This document shows positions 17,395 to 25,883 of a DNA stretch of 49,529 nucleotides, piece after piece; position 1 is the stretch's first letter; each line of letters begins with the position of its first letter. The stretch lies in NCBI GenBank assembly GCA_937136755.1, contig CAKZOR010000146.1, positions 1-49,529 of the forward strand, read 5' to 3'. The position numbers were made by a program, and so were the translations under genes. The stretch is from an uncultured Flavobacteriaceae bacterium (GTDB taxonomy: Bacteria > Bacteroidota > Bacteroidia > Flavobacteriales > Flavobacteriaceae). The notes under the pieces were generated by a model. It worked only from the letters and a program-made list of their open reading frames with translations, did no database searches and was not told the DNA's origin.

Positions 17395-18180
17395 TTAACG
17401 CTCCTTAAAGAGCGTGGTGCTATTTGCTTGAGCAGTAGGCATAACGATTAGATCTGCTATATTAACATGATAAGGTCTTGAAATAACAAATCCTATCACA
17501 TCTGCAATATCGCTGGCCTGTAAGGGCGCAAAACCTTTGTAAACTTGTGCGGCCCTGTCTTGATCTCCTTTAAAACGAACTTCACTAAAAGAAGTTTCTA
17601 CCAGTCCCGGATGTATGGCACCCACTTTTATACCTGTACCATTTAAATCTATTCTCATGGCACTATTAATAGCATCTACAGCGTGTTTAGACGCACAATA
17701 AACATTTCCTTTGGGGTATACTTCCTTTCCTGCAGTAGATCCAATATGAATAATATGTCCTTTGTTTCTGCTGAGCATACCGGGCAAAACTGCTTTTGTA
17801 ACATAAAGCAATCCTTTTACATTAATATCTATCATAGCGTCCCAATCTTCTAAAGAAGCGTCTTGAAACAAATCTAAACCATGGGCATTTCCCGCATTAT
17901 TAACCAACACATCTATCTGATGAAAAGGGGCTTTTAAAGAGGCAATAGCCTCTGAAACAGCTACTTTATTTACCACATCAAATAAGAGGGTATGAACCTT
18001 TGTTTTTTTAGAAAGAGACCATGCTACTTCATTTAATTTTAGGGTATTTCTCCCACATAAAATAAGTTGGTAACCCATTTCTGCTAAATGTACTGCAGTC
18101 GCTTTTCCAATCCCACTGCTAGCCCCTGTAATTAAGGCTGTTTTTATTTCTGTGCTCATGTGTTGTTTTTCTGTACTCAT
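17395..18180 (-). CDS. SDR-family oxidoreductase (YdfG-like)
   Basis: A classical short-chain dehydrogenase of 261 aa: TGASSGIG for cofactor binding, NNAGNAHG, the catalytic Ser in HIGSTAG and YCASKHA carrying the Tyr-x3-Lys pair. The sequence suggests a YdfG/serine-dehydrogenase-like NADP enzyme acting on 3-hydroxy acids. The N-terminus repeats MSTE (MSTEKQHMSTEIKT), so translation could start at codon 1 or codon 8; codon 8 gives the more usual length before the Rossmann strand. It starts 11 bases after the aldo/keto reductase stop. Confidence 0.92.
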   Translation of the reverse strand: MSTEKQHMSTEIKTALITGASSGIGKATAVHLAEMGYQLILCGRNTLKLNEVAWSLSKKTKVHTLLFDVVNKVAVSEAIASLKAPFHQIDVLVNNAGNAHGLDLFQDASLEDWDAMIDINVKGLLYVTKAVLPGMLSRNKGHIIHIGSTAGKEVYPKGNVYCASKHAVDAINSAMRIDLNGTGIKVGAIHPGLVETSFSEVRFKGDQDRAAQVYKGFAPLQASDIADVIGFVISRPYHVNIADLIVMPTAQANSTTLFKER

Positions 18181-18191
18181 TTGTCAGTTAT

Positions 18192-19073
18192 TTATGGAAT
18201 GTCATGCCCTCTAAAAGCAGCTAAAAGGTAAAACCAATCTTCTATGTCAAAGTCTATGGCAATGGCACTAATGGCTTTTTTATATCGTGCAACCTGGGTA
18301 GTTCCAATCACCGGATGAATTCCTGCAGGGTGTTTCAAGAGCCAAGCCAAAAGAAGGGCGTCTCTGCTAAGGGAATATTTTTTTTCCAGTTCAACAAAAG
18401 CCTTTTCTAAAATTAATGGATGGGACTGATTTCCTAAAATCCCACCTAAAGGCGCCCAGGCCATAGGTGTAATCTGGTGCAAAAGGCAAAAATCTAAATC
18501 TCCATTAAAAAAAGGGTCGTTTGCCTTGAGTGAAATTTCCAATTGGTTCGCGCTAACCGTAAGTTTTTGTTGAATAATGCTGGTCTGAGAAGGAGTGAAA
18601 TTAGACAGCCCAAAAGACTTGATATAGCCTTTATCTAAAAGTGTTTGAACCGCCTGTTGAATCTCAATGGGATCCATTAAAGGGCTGGGCCTATGAAGCA
18701 ACAAAAGATCTAAATAATCTGTTTGCAATTCCTCCAAAGAGCGTTGCACGCTATTTATTATATACTGATAGGTATAATCATAATGGTTTGTTAGAGTGTC
18801 TCTAGATTTATTTTTAAGCGCAATACCACATTTACTGATAAACTGAACAGATTCTCTTGAAATTCCACTTGCTTTAAAGCCCGATCCAAAAGCAGCTTCT
18901 GTAGTGTAATCTCCATAAATATCGGCATGATCGAAGCTTGTCAATCCCATCTCAAAAGCAGACTCAATTCTATGGGCTACATCTTTAGTAGATAAAGCTG
19001 CCCCCCAACTCCCCCAATTCATGGTGCCCACGATGATTTTAGAATATTCTGGAGAATGGTGCTTTTTAGACAT
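18192..19073 (-). CDS. Aldo/keto reductase
   Basis: A 293-aa (beta/alpha)8 NADPH-dependent reductase. The tetrad is visible: Asp and Tyr in DHADIYGDY, Lys in FISKCG and His in LLLHRPSP. It resembles the YdhF-type AKR subgroup, which reduces a range of aldehydes and ketones. It is first in a leftward operon with the SDR and the AlbA_2 gene. Confidence 0.92.
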   Translation of the reverse strand: MSKKHHSPEYSKIIVGTMNWGSWGAALSTKDVAHRIESAFEMGLTSFDHADIYGDYTTEAAFGSGFKASGISRESVQFISKCGIALKNKSRDTLTNHYDYTYQYIINSVQRSLEELQTDYLDLLLLHRPSPLMDPIEIQQAVQTLLDKGYIKSFGLSNFTPSQTSIIQQKLTVSANQLEISLKANDPFFNGDLDFCLLHQITPMAWAPLGGILGNQSHPLILEKAFVELEKKYSLSRDALLLAWLLKHPAGIHPVIGTTQVARYKKAISAIAIDFDIEDWFYLLAAFRGHDIP

Positions 19074-19289
19074 AGGTGAATGTTTTAAAATTTGTTAATT
19101 CTTTGTGTTGTTCCCTAGATTGAGTAAAACAATAGATGAAATTAGGCATAAATTCCTTAAAAACTTCATAAAAACCTAGGGTTTAGTCATTTTTTAACGC
19201 TGTATTAACAAGGGGTCTGTGAATAAATTTTTTAATTGCAACGCTGTAATTTAAGTTCAGCCACAAACACCGTAAATTATCTAAACACT

Positions 19290-20291
19290 ATGGAAGAAAA
19301 GAGTTCGATAGACATGGCGGCTATTAATGAAAAAATAGCCAATGAAAGTGCTTTTATAGACGCCTTACAATTTGAAATGAACAAAGTAATTGTAGGTCAG
19401 AAGCACATGGTAGAAAGGCTGCTAATTGGCTTATTGGGACAGGGTCATATTTTGTTAGAAGGGGTACCTGGTTTAGCAAAAACCTTAGCTATAAACACCT
19501 TAGCTAAAGCAGTAAAGGGAAGTTTTAGTAGGATTCAATTTACTCCCGATTTACTGCCTGCAGATGTTGTGGGTACCATGATTTTTAATATGAAAGAGAA
19601 CGACTTCTCTATTAAAAAGGGGCCTATTTTTGCCAATTTTGTTTTAGCAGACGAAATTAACAGAGCACCTGCTAAGGTGCAATCTGCCCTATTGGAGGCC
19701 ATGCAAGAAAAACAAGTTACTATTGGAGACGAAACATTTGTTTTAGATAAGCCTTTCTTAGTTTTGGCTACACAAAATCCTGTAGAACAAGAGGGTACCT
19801 ACCCACTTCCAGAAGCTCAAGTAGACCGATTTATGCTAAAAACAGTGATTACTTATCCCAAAATGTCTGAGGAGCAGATGGTCATGAGGCAAGCAATGAG
19901 TCAGGCCTATGAAAAAGTAAATCCAGTCGTTAGTGTAAAACAGATTTTATCTGCTCAAGCAGCTGTTCGTGAAGTGTATATGGATGAGAAAATTGAGAAA
20001 TATATATTAGACCTTATTTTTGCCACCCGTTTTCCTGAAAAATACTATTTAGAAAGCCTTAAACCTCTAATTAGTTTTGGCGCCTCTCCAAGAGGGAGTA
20101 TTAACTTGGCTATGGCTGCAAAGTGCTATGCCTTTATTAAAAGAAGGGGCTATGTAATTCCTGAAGATGTCAGGGCTGTAGTTCACGATGTGTTAAGGCA
20201 TAGAATTGGAATTACGTATGAAGCAGAAGCAGAAAATGTAACCTCAGAAGACTTGATCAACACCATTGTAAACGAAATAGAAGTGCCATAG
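19290..20291 (+). CDS. moxR: MoxR-family AAA+ ATPase
   Basis: From the ATG at 19290 the protein is 333 aa; an upstream TTG at 19236 would add an unlikely 18-residue leader. It shows Walker A GVPGLAKT (58-65), Walker B with ADEINRAPAK, and the sensor stretch LATQNPVEQEGTYPLPEAQVDRF. MoxR ATPases act as chaperones for metal- or cofactor-dependent and VWA-domain partners. Here it is first in an operon with DUF58 and two VWA proteins, the usual context. About 215 bp upstream are gene-free and probably hold the operon promoter. Confidence 0.95.
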   Translation: MEEKSSIDMAAINEKIANESAFIDALQFEMNKVIVGQKHMVERLLIGLLGQGHILLEGVPGLAKTLAINTLAKAVKGSFSRIQFTPDLLPADVVGTMIFNMKENDFSIKKGPIFANFVLADEINRAPAKVQSALLEAMQEKQVTIGDETFVLDKPFLVLATQNPVEQEGTYPLPEAQVDRFMLKTVITYPKMSEEQMVMRQAMSQAYEKVNPVVSVKQILSAQAAVREVYMDEKIEKYILDLIFATRFPEKYYLESLKPLISFGASPRGSINLAMAAKCYAFIKRRGYVIPEDVRAVVHDVLRHRIGITYEAEAENVTSEDLINTIVNEIEVP

Positions 20292-20340
20292 GATATTTCA
20301 AAATATCGTTTAATATCCCAGACACTATTTCAATTCATAT

Positions 20341-21210
20341 ATGGAAACTAAAGATCTTTTAAAAAAGGTAAGGAAAATAGAAATAAAGACGAGAAGGCTC
20401 TCAGACCATATTTTTGGCGGAGAATACCACTCCACCTTTAAGGGTCGTGGTATGACTTTTTCAGAAGTCCGTCAGTACCAGTTTGGAGACGACGTTAGGG
20501 CAATAGATTGGAATGTAACTGCCAGACAAAACGAGCCTTATATCAAAGTTTTTGAAGAGGAACGAGAACTCACCCTAATGATGGTTGTAGACGTAAGTGG
20601 ATCTGGTTTATTTGGAACAACCAATGCTTTTAAAAAAGACCTTTTAATAGAAATTACTGCAACCTTAGCTTTTTCTGCTTTGCAAAACAATGACAAAGTA
20701 GGGGTGTTACTTTTTACAGATCAAATAGAGCTTTTTATTCCTCCTAAAAAGGGAAAAAGTCATGTTCTTAGAATAATTAGAGAACTTTTAGAATTCAAAC
20801 CAAAAAGTCAAAAAACAAATTTGTCCATGGCATTGAAGTACCTTGGAAATGTGCTTAAGAAAAAGGCCATTGTTTTTGTGCTTTCAGATTTTATTTCAGA
20901 AGAATACCTCCAAAGTTTAAGAATTGTAGGTAAAAAACATGATCTTACCGGTATACGTGTTTACGATCCAAAGGAGGAACAAATTCCAAACCTTGGTTTG
21001 GTTCCTGTTTTAGATGCAGAAACAGGAAAAATTAAAACCGTTGCTACCCAATCAAAAACGGTCAGAAACGCCTATGAAAAATATCAAAGAGAACGCAAAG
21101 AATACTTTGAAGAAAGTTTTAGAAAGTCTGGTTGTGGCCAAATTAGCTGCAGGGTAGATGAAAGTTATGTAAAAAAACTGTTGGGCTACTTTAAACAAAG
21201 GGGGAGATAA
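20341..21210 (+). CDS. DUF58 protein of the Bat operon
   Basis: This 289-aa protein has the DUF58 signature FKGRGMTFSEVRQYQFGDDVRAIDWN (about 33-58) followed by a VWA-like fold with DVSGSG (about 84-89). It has no signal peptide. DUF58 proteins accompany MoxR and are thought to be its partners. The next gene starts 1 base after its stop codon. Confidence 0.94.
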   Translation: METKDLLKKVRKIEIKTRRLSDHIFGGEYHSTFKGRGMTFSEVRQYQFGDDVRAIDWNVTARQNEPYIKVFEEERELTLMMVVDVSGSGLFGTTNAFKKDLLIEITATLAFSALQNNDKVGVLLFTDQIELFIPPKKGKSHVLRIIRELLEFKPKSQKTNLSMALKYLGNVLKKKAIVFVLSDFISEEYLQSLRIVGKKHDLTGIRVYDPKEEQIPNLGLVPVLDAETGKIKTVATQSKTVRNAYEKYQRERKEYFEESFRKSGCGQISCRVDESYVKKLLGYFKQRGR

Positions 21211-21211
21211 T

Positions 21212-22885
21212 ATGACACCGTCATTCAACAATAATACACTTAGTGCGAAGACTAAAAGTATCGTAAAAACACTTTTATTAGGACTACTTTTTTGCTGTGG
21301 GACTGCTTTTGCACAACAGCAAAAGGAACTTTTTAATCCTATAGCAGTTATAGATAGTACCGAAATTAAAATTGGAGAACAAATAGAACTCAGTATTGCT
21401 ATTTCTATTGGTCCAACAGACTTGGTAGATTTTCCTACAGAAGCGCAATCATTCGCGCCACTAGAACTGGTGTCTGCTTCTAAAGTAGACTCCCTTGAGT
21501 ATCAAGGAAAATTACAACTGCTTAAAAAATATGCTTTAACACAATTTGACTCTGGGTCTTATACACTCCCGAAGCAACTTGTTTTGGTCAACAATCAAGC
21601 TTATTTCACAGCCCCTTTAGACCTTAAAGTTTTAGATGTTCCTGTAGACACCTTAAAGCAAAATTTATACGATATTAAACCATTGACTTCTGTAGAAAAA
21701 ATAGCTACCTACGAATGGTTGTGGCAGTGGCTATTTATTTTGTTGAGCTTGGGCACCTTAATATTTGCTTATTTAAGAAGGCTTAAGAAAAAACGTGCTA
21801 CAGCGGAACAAGAACTCCCACCCTATGACAAAGCTCTTTTGGCCCTAGACCAACTAGAAAATTCTCAGTATTTAATCAAAGAAGAATACAAAGCTTACTA
21901 CAGTGAACTCACAAATATTGTGAGGGGTTACCTAGAGGAAGAGGTGCATGTTGCCGCTTTGGAAAGCACTACGGACCAGCTCATTGAGCGGTTGGAACTT
22001 CTCAGAGACTCAGGAGCACTTACCCTTGAATCAGAAACAATTACACAGTTCAAACAGATTCTCCAAACAGCTGATCTTGTAAAATTTGCAAAATCAACCC
22101 CTGAAATATGGGCAGCAGAACAAGATAGAAGCAAACTGAAACAAATTGTAGTAAAAACAAAAGAATCTATTGCCCCACCTACTGAAGAAGAGCTGGCTGA
22201 AATTGCAGCAAGTGAATGGGCAAAAAAAGCCAATGAAATAAACAGGTCTAGAAAAAGAAAAATTGTGCTAGCCACTGCAATTTTTCTATCACTGTGCTTT
22301 GCTACGGTTGCTTATTTAGGTCCTCAAAACATCTGGGATACGTTGCTTAGAAATCCTACAAAAATTTTACTAGAAAAAGATTGGATAAAAAGTGAATACG
22401 GAGTACCTGCTATTGTCATAGAAACCCCAGAAGCCCTAGAACGCTCACTGGATATTGAATTGAATACAGGGGAGAAATCTGTACAGCGATTTTATTATAA
22501 ACATCCAAAAGGGGTGCTTTTTGTAACTATAGAAACGAAAACATTGGTTTCTGAACAAGAACCTGATTTTAACGCATTAACAGAGCAAGGGCTTAAAAAT
22601 CTTGAATCCTTAGGAGCTAAAAATATCATTACAAAACAGGAGAATTTTGAAGCTCAAGAAGGGGTCAAGGGGATTAAAACCTTTGGAACTGCAGACTTTG
22701 CTTTAAATGGAGATAGTTCACTTACTAAAGAAGACTATATTTTACTTTACTTTGGTGGTAAAGGATTTGTACAATCAATAGGTATGAGATGGATTGACAA
22801 AGATGAATACGCCGAACAGATTTCGCAAAGAATTATGGAAAGTATTGCTTTTGAAAAAATGCCTTCGCCTCAAAACCTTAAATAA
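21212..22885 (+). CDS. Bat-operon membrane protein of unknown function
   Basis: This 557-aa protein has a signal peptide (about 13-34, ending TAFAQ), a periplasmic beta-rich domain with BatD-like character, a membrane helix near 173-190, and a cytoplasmic-looking stretch PPYDKALLALDQL to YSELTNIVRGYLEE similar to DUF4381-type segments. A second helix is near 350-370, then a C-terminal alpha/beta domain with no known match. Its place between DUF58 and batA is typical of the Bacteroidota Bat operon, but the function is unknown. The start is 1 base after the DUF58 stop. Confidence 0.85.
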   Translation: MTPSFNNNTLSAKTKSIVKTLLLGLLFCCGTAFAQQQKELFNPIAVIDSTEIKIGEQIELSIAISIGPTDLVDFPTEAQSFAPLELVSASKVDSLEYQGKLQLLKKYALTQFDSGSYTLPKQLVLVNNQAYFTAPLDLKVLDVPVDTLKQNLYDIKPLTSVEKIATYEWLWQWLFILLSLGTLIFAYLRRLKKKRATAEQELPPYDKALLALDQLENSQYLIKEEYKAYYSELTNIVRGYLEEEVHVAALESTTDQLIERLELLRDSGALTLESETITQFKQILQTADLVKFAKSTPEIWAAEQDRSKLKQIVVKTKESIAPPTEEELAEIAASEWAKKANEINRSRKRKIVLATAIFLSLCFATVAYLGPQNIWDTLLRNPTKILLEKDWIKSEYGVPAIVIETPEALERSLDIELNTGEKSVQRFYYKHPKGVLFVTIETKTLVSEQEPDFNALTEQGLKNLESLGAKNIITKQENFEAQEGVKGIKTFGTADFALNGDSSLTKEDYILLYFGGKGFVQSIGMRWIDKDEYAEQISQRIMESIAFEKMPSPQNLK

Positions 22886-22908
22886 TTAGCTTAAAAGAAC
22901 TTTTTAAT

Positions 22909-23901
22909 ATGTTTCAAAGTCCCTTCGCAAACCCAGAATTTTTATGGCTCTTATTGGTCATTCCATTGTTGGTAGCATGGCAATTATTGAAGCAAAAAAA
23001 ATCACTAGTGCCTCTTAAAATGCCTAGTACAAAAGGTTTCAATAACAGTATTTACAACCGCTTAAAACCCATACTATTTGTGTTGAGATTATTGTCAATA
23101 AGCGCTTTAATTATTGGTCTTGCAAGACCTCAAAACAGCTCAGAAAGCACTAAGACAGAAACCACAAAAGGTATAGACATAGTTATGGCCATAGATGTGT
23201 CCTCTAGTATGTTGGCTAAAGATTTAAGCCCGAATAGATTGGTTGCTTTAAAAGAAGTAGCCTCTAATTTCATAAAAGACAGACCCAATGACAGGATTGG
23301 TTTAGTTGTTTATGCGGGAGAAAGTTACACCAAGACCCCTATTACCTCAGATAAAAGATTGGTTTTACAAGCCTTAAAAGAGATTCAATACGGAGAGTTA
23401 ACAGACGGAACAGCAATTGGAATGGGCTTGGCTACTTCTGTGAATAGACTAAAAGACAGTAAAGCATTGAGCAAAGTAATTATACTATTGACAGATGGTG
23501 TAAATAATGCAGGCTTTATTGAACCTGCTACCGCTGCAGAATTGGCAGTTGAATATGATATAAAAACATATACCATTGGTCTTGGAACCAATGGCAATGC
23601 GCTTTCCCCAATTGCTTACAACCCAGATGGAAGTTTCAGGTACGGAATGGCAGAGGTTCAAATAGATGAGACCTTATTAGAGCAGATAGCCAACTTAACA
23701 GGAGGCAAGTATTTTAGAGCAACAGATAACCAAAAATTAGAAGCTATTTATAATGAAATAAACAGTTTAGAAAAGACAGAAGTAGCCACTTTTAAGTTCT
23801 ATGCATATGAAGAGAAATTCAGGCCTTGGGCTATTGCGGCTCTTGTCTTTTTCCTAATAGAATGGTTGTTAAAGAACAGCCTGTTTAAAAGTTTTATTTA
23901 A
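22909..23901 (+). CDS. batA: VWA-domain protein BatA
   Basis: This 330-aa protein has an N-terminal membrane helix (9-27), a second helix (about 55-73), a von Willebrand A domain with the MIDAS motif DVSSS (Asp96, Ser98, Ser100), and a C-terminal helix near the end. In Bacteroides fragilis the bat genes support aerotolerance. The VWA domain should bind a divalent metal on the periplasmic face and is a likely MoxR client. It lies 23 bases after the 557-aa gene and 7 bases before batB. Confidence 0.93.
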   Translation: MFQSPFANPEFLWLLLVIPLLVAWQLLKQKKSLVPLKMPSTKGFNNSIYNRLKPILFVLRLLSISALIIGLARPQNSSESTKTETTKGIDIVMAIDVSSSMLAKDLSPNRLVALKEVASNFIKDRPNDRIGLVVYAGESYTKTPITSDKRLVLQALKEIQYGELTDGTAIGMGLATSVNRLKDSKALSKVIILLTDGVNNAGFIEPATAAELAVEYDIKTYTIGLGTNGNALSPIAYNPDGSFRYGMAEVQIDETLLEQIANLTGGKYFRATDNQKLEAIYNEINSLEKTEVATFKFYAYEEKFRPWAIAALVFFLIEWLLKNSLFKSFI

Positions 23902-23908
23902 TAAAGAC

Positions 23909-24964
23909 ATGATTCAATTTGATCAGAAAATATATTTCTATGCCCTAGTGCTGCTACCCTTAATGCTATTGGTGTTTTTGGGAGTACAGCTATGGAAAAA
24001 AAAGACGCAAAACAATTTTTCAGATACTGCGCTGTTAAAAAAATTGGCCCCAAAAAAATCCACCTTCAAAGCGCCCTTTAAATTTACCCTTCAAATTTTA
24101 GGGGTAACGGCAATTGTGGTTGCCCTTGTAAATCCAAAGGCGGGAACAAAACTAGAAACTGTTAAGAGAGAAGGAGTAGACATTGTATTCGCTGTAGACG
24201 TCTCCAAAAGTATGTTAGCAGAAGACATTGCGCCCAATAGAATGGAAAAAGCCAAAAGACTGGTCTCTGAGATTATCAATGAACTGGCGAGTGATCGCAT
24301 TGGAATAATTGCGTATGCAGCGCAAGCCTACCCTCAGTTACCGATCACAACAGATTTTGGCGCTGCAAAAATGTTTCTACAAGGGATGAATACAGACATG
24401 CTCTCTTCCCAAGGTACTGCAATTTCAGATGCCATTGAGCTGGCCACTACGTATTACAACGACGCGGCTCAAACAAACAGGGTACTCTTTATAGTCTCTG
24501 ACGGAGAAGACCATTCAGATGGAGGTGCCGCTAATGCAGTATCAAAAGCAATTGATGCTGGAATTAAAGTATTTACAATAGGCGTTGGAACAGAAAAGGG
24601 CGCTCCAATTCCATTAAAGAAGAAGGGAATCGTAGAAAGTCTAAAAAGAGACTCAGAAGGTGAGGTAGTCATTACAAAGAGAAATACCGAGACATTAATT
24701 GAAATAGCCTCAGCGGGAAATGGCATTTATATAGACGGAGAAAATACGGCTAATGCTGTAGCTATAATCAAAGAACAGCTAAACCAAATGGATAAAATGG
24801 CATTTGAAGCAAAGCAATTCTCTGACTATAAAGACCAATTTCAATGGTTTTTAGGCTTAGGGCTTTTAATGCTTTTTTTAGATCAAATTATTTGGGAGGG
24901 AAAAACTGGATGGATTTCAAAATTAAATTTATTTAATGAAAAAGAAAATGAGACAGCAGCTTAA
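23909..24964 (+). CDS. batB: VWA-domain protein BatB
   Basis: This 351-aa paralogue of BatA shares the layout: helices at about 8-27 and 57-75, a VWA domain with DVSKS (Asp97, Ser99, Ser101), and a C-terminal helix. The tandem BatA/BatB pair is typical of the Bat operon. Its 3' end overlaps batC by up to 29 bases. Confidence 0.93.
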   Translation: MIQFDQKIYFYALVLLPLMLLVFLGVQLWKKKTQNNFSDTALLKKLAPKKSTFKAPFKFTLQILGVTAIVVALVNPKAGTKLETVKREGVDIVFAVDVSKSMLAEDIAPNRMEKAKRLVSEIINELASDRIGIIAYAAQAYPQLPITTDFGAAKMFLQGMNTDMLSSQGTAISDAIELATTYYNDAAQTNRVLFIVSDGEDHSDGGAANAVSKAIDAGIKVFTIGVGTEKGAPIPLKKKGIVESLKRDSEGEVVITKRNTETLIEIASAGNGIYIDGENTANAVAIIKEQLNQMDKMAFEAKQFSDYKDQFQWFLGLGLLMLFLDQIIWEGKTGWISKLNLFNEKENETAA

Positions 24965-25883
24965 TAAATTATGGCTTTTGGGATGTTTAATTGTGGGGCT
25001 AAGTAGCTTTGCACAAGAAAACAAGCAAAATCTATCCGAGATATCTCTTGACACTAAAAAGGAAGGGGTCAAGAAATCTGTTAACCCTAAAAAAATTATA
25101 GAAGCACACAACCTCACTTATAAGGGGAATGAATCTTTGAGTGAAAATTCCTTTGTAGCCGCAGAAAAGTCTTATAGAACAGCCATTGGTATAAACCCTG
25201 AAGATGCTACACCTGCTTATAACTTAGGAAGTGCATTGTACCAAAAAGAGGCTTTTGAAGAAGCTTTAACCCCATTAAAAAAAGCCGTAATTGCGGGAAA
25301 AAACAAGCGGGAAAAACACTCTGCACTGCACAATTTAGGAAATGCTTTTATGAAGAACAAAAGCTATGAAAAAGCCGTGGAAACATATAAAGAAGCCCTT
25401 AGAAACAATCCTACAGACAACGAGACAAGGTATAATTTAGCCCTTGCCAAAGAAATGCTCAAGAAAGAACAACAAAAACAAGATAAAGACCCCGACAAAA
25501 AAGACCAAAAGGATTCAGACAAAAAGGATCAAGAAGACCAGGAAAATAAAGATAAAGAAGACCAAGAGGGAGATCAGAAAAAAGATCCAAACGGCGATCC
25601 TGATAAAGGAGACGGAGAGAAAAAAGACGAAGATTCCGAACCAAAAGACCCCTCAGAAGAAGAAAAAGAAGAACAGAAAAAAGGAGATGGAGAAGATAAA
25701 AAAGAAACCCCTCAAAAACCCAAAGAAGACCAAGGAAAACCTAAAGAACGTAAAAGTCAACTCTCCCCTCAGCAAATTCAAAACTTGTTAGATGCTATGC
25801 AAAATGCAGAGAAAAAATCTCAAGAAAAACTAGAGGGTAAAAAAATTAAAGGAGCTCCTGTAAAAACTAAAAAAGATTGGTAA
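24936..25883 (+). CDS. batC: TPR protein BatC with charged low-complexity tail
   Basis: This 315-aa protein has a signal peptide (about 5-28, ending SSFAQ), TPR repeats (about 50-165), then about 100 residues that are nearly all Lys, Glu, Asp and Gln (about 168-270), and finally a conserved short LSPQQIQNLLDAMQNAE segment. It is periplasmic or membrane-tethered and likely forms a complex with BatA, BatB, BatD and BatE. The start may be 24936 or the ATG at 24948; both lie inside batB. The charged tail is encoded by a purine-rich tract. Confidence 0.9.
   Translation: MKKKMRQQLNKLWLLGCLIVGLSSFAQENKQNLSEISLDTKKEGVKKSVNPKKIIEAHNLTYKGNESLSENSFVAAEKSYRTAIGINPEDATPAYNLGSALYQKEAFEEALTPLKKAVIAGKNKREKHSALHNLGNAFMKNKSYEKAVETYKEALRNNPTDNETRYNLALAKEMLKKEQQKQDKDPDKKDQKDSDKKDQEDQENKDKEDQEGDQKKDPNGDPDKGDGEKKDEDSEPKDPSEEEKEEQKKGDGEDKKETPQKPKEDQGKPKERKSQLSPQQIQNLLDAMQNAEKKSQEKLEGKKIKGAPVKTKKDW

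Noticed and set aside
21928..22275. Minus-strand open frame of 115 codons inside the 557-aa gene
   Set aside because: Ser/Phe/Ala-rich shadow frame opposite a coding gene with clear domain structure.
25444..25791. Plus-strand open frame of 115 codons inside batC
   Set aside because: Lys/Thr-rich low-complexity product caused by the purine-rich tract; a shadow of batC.
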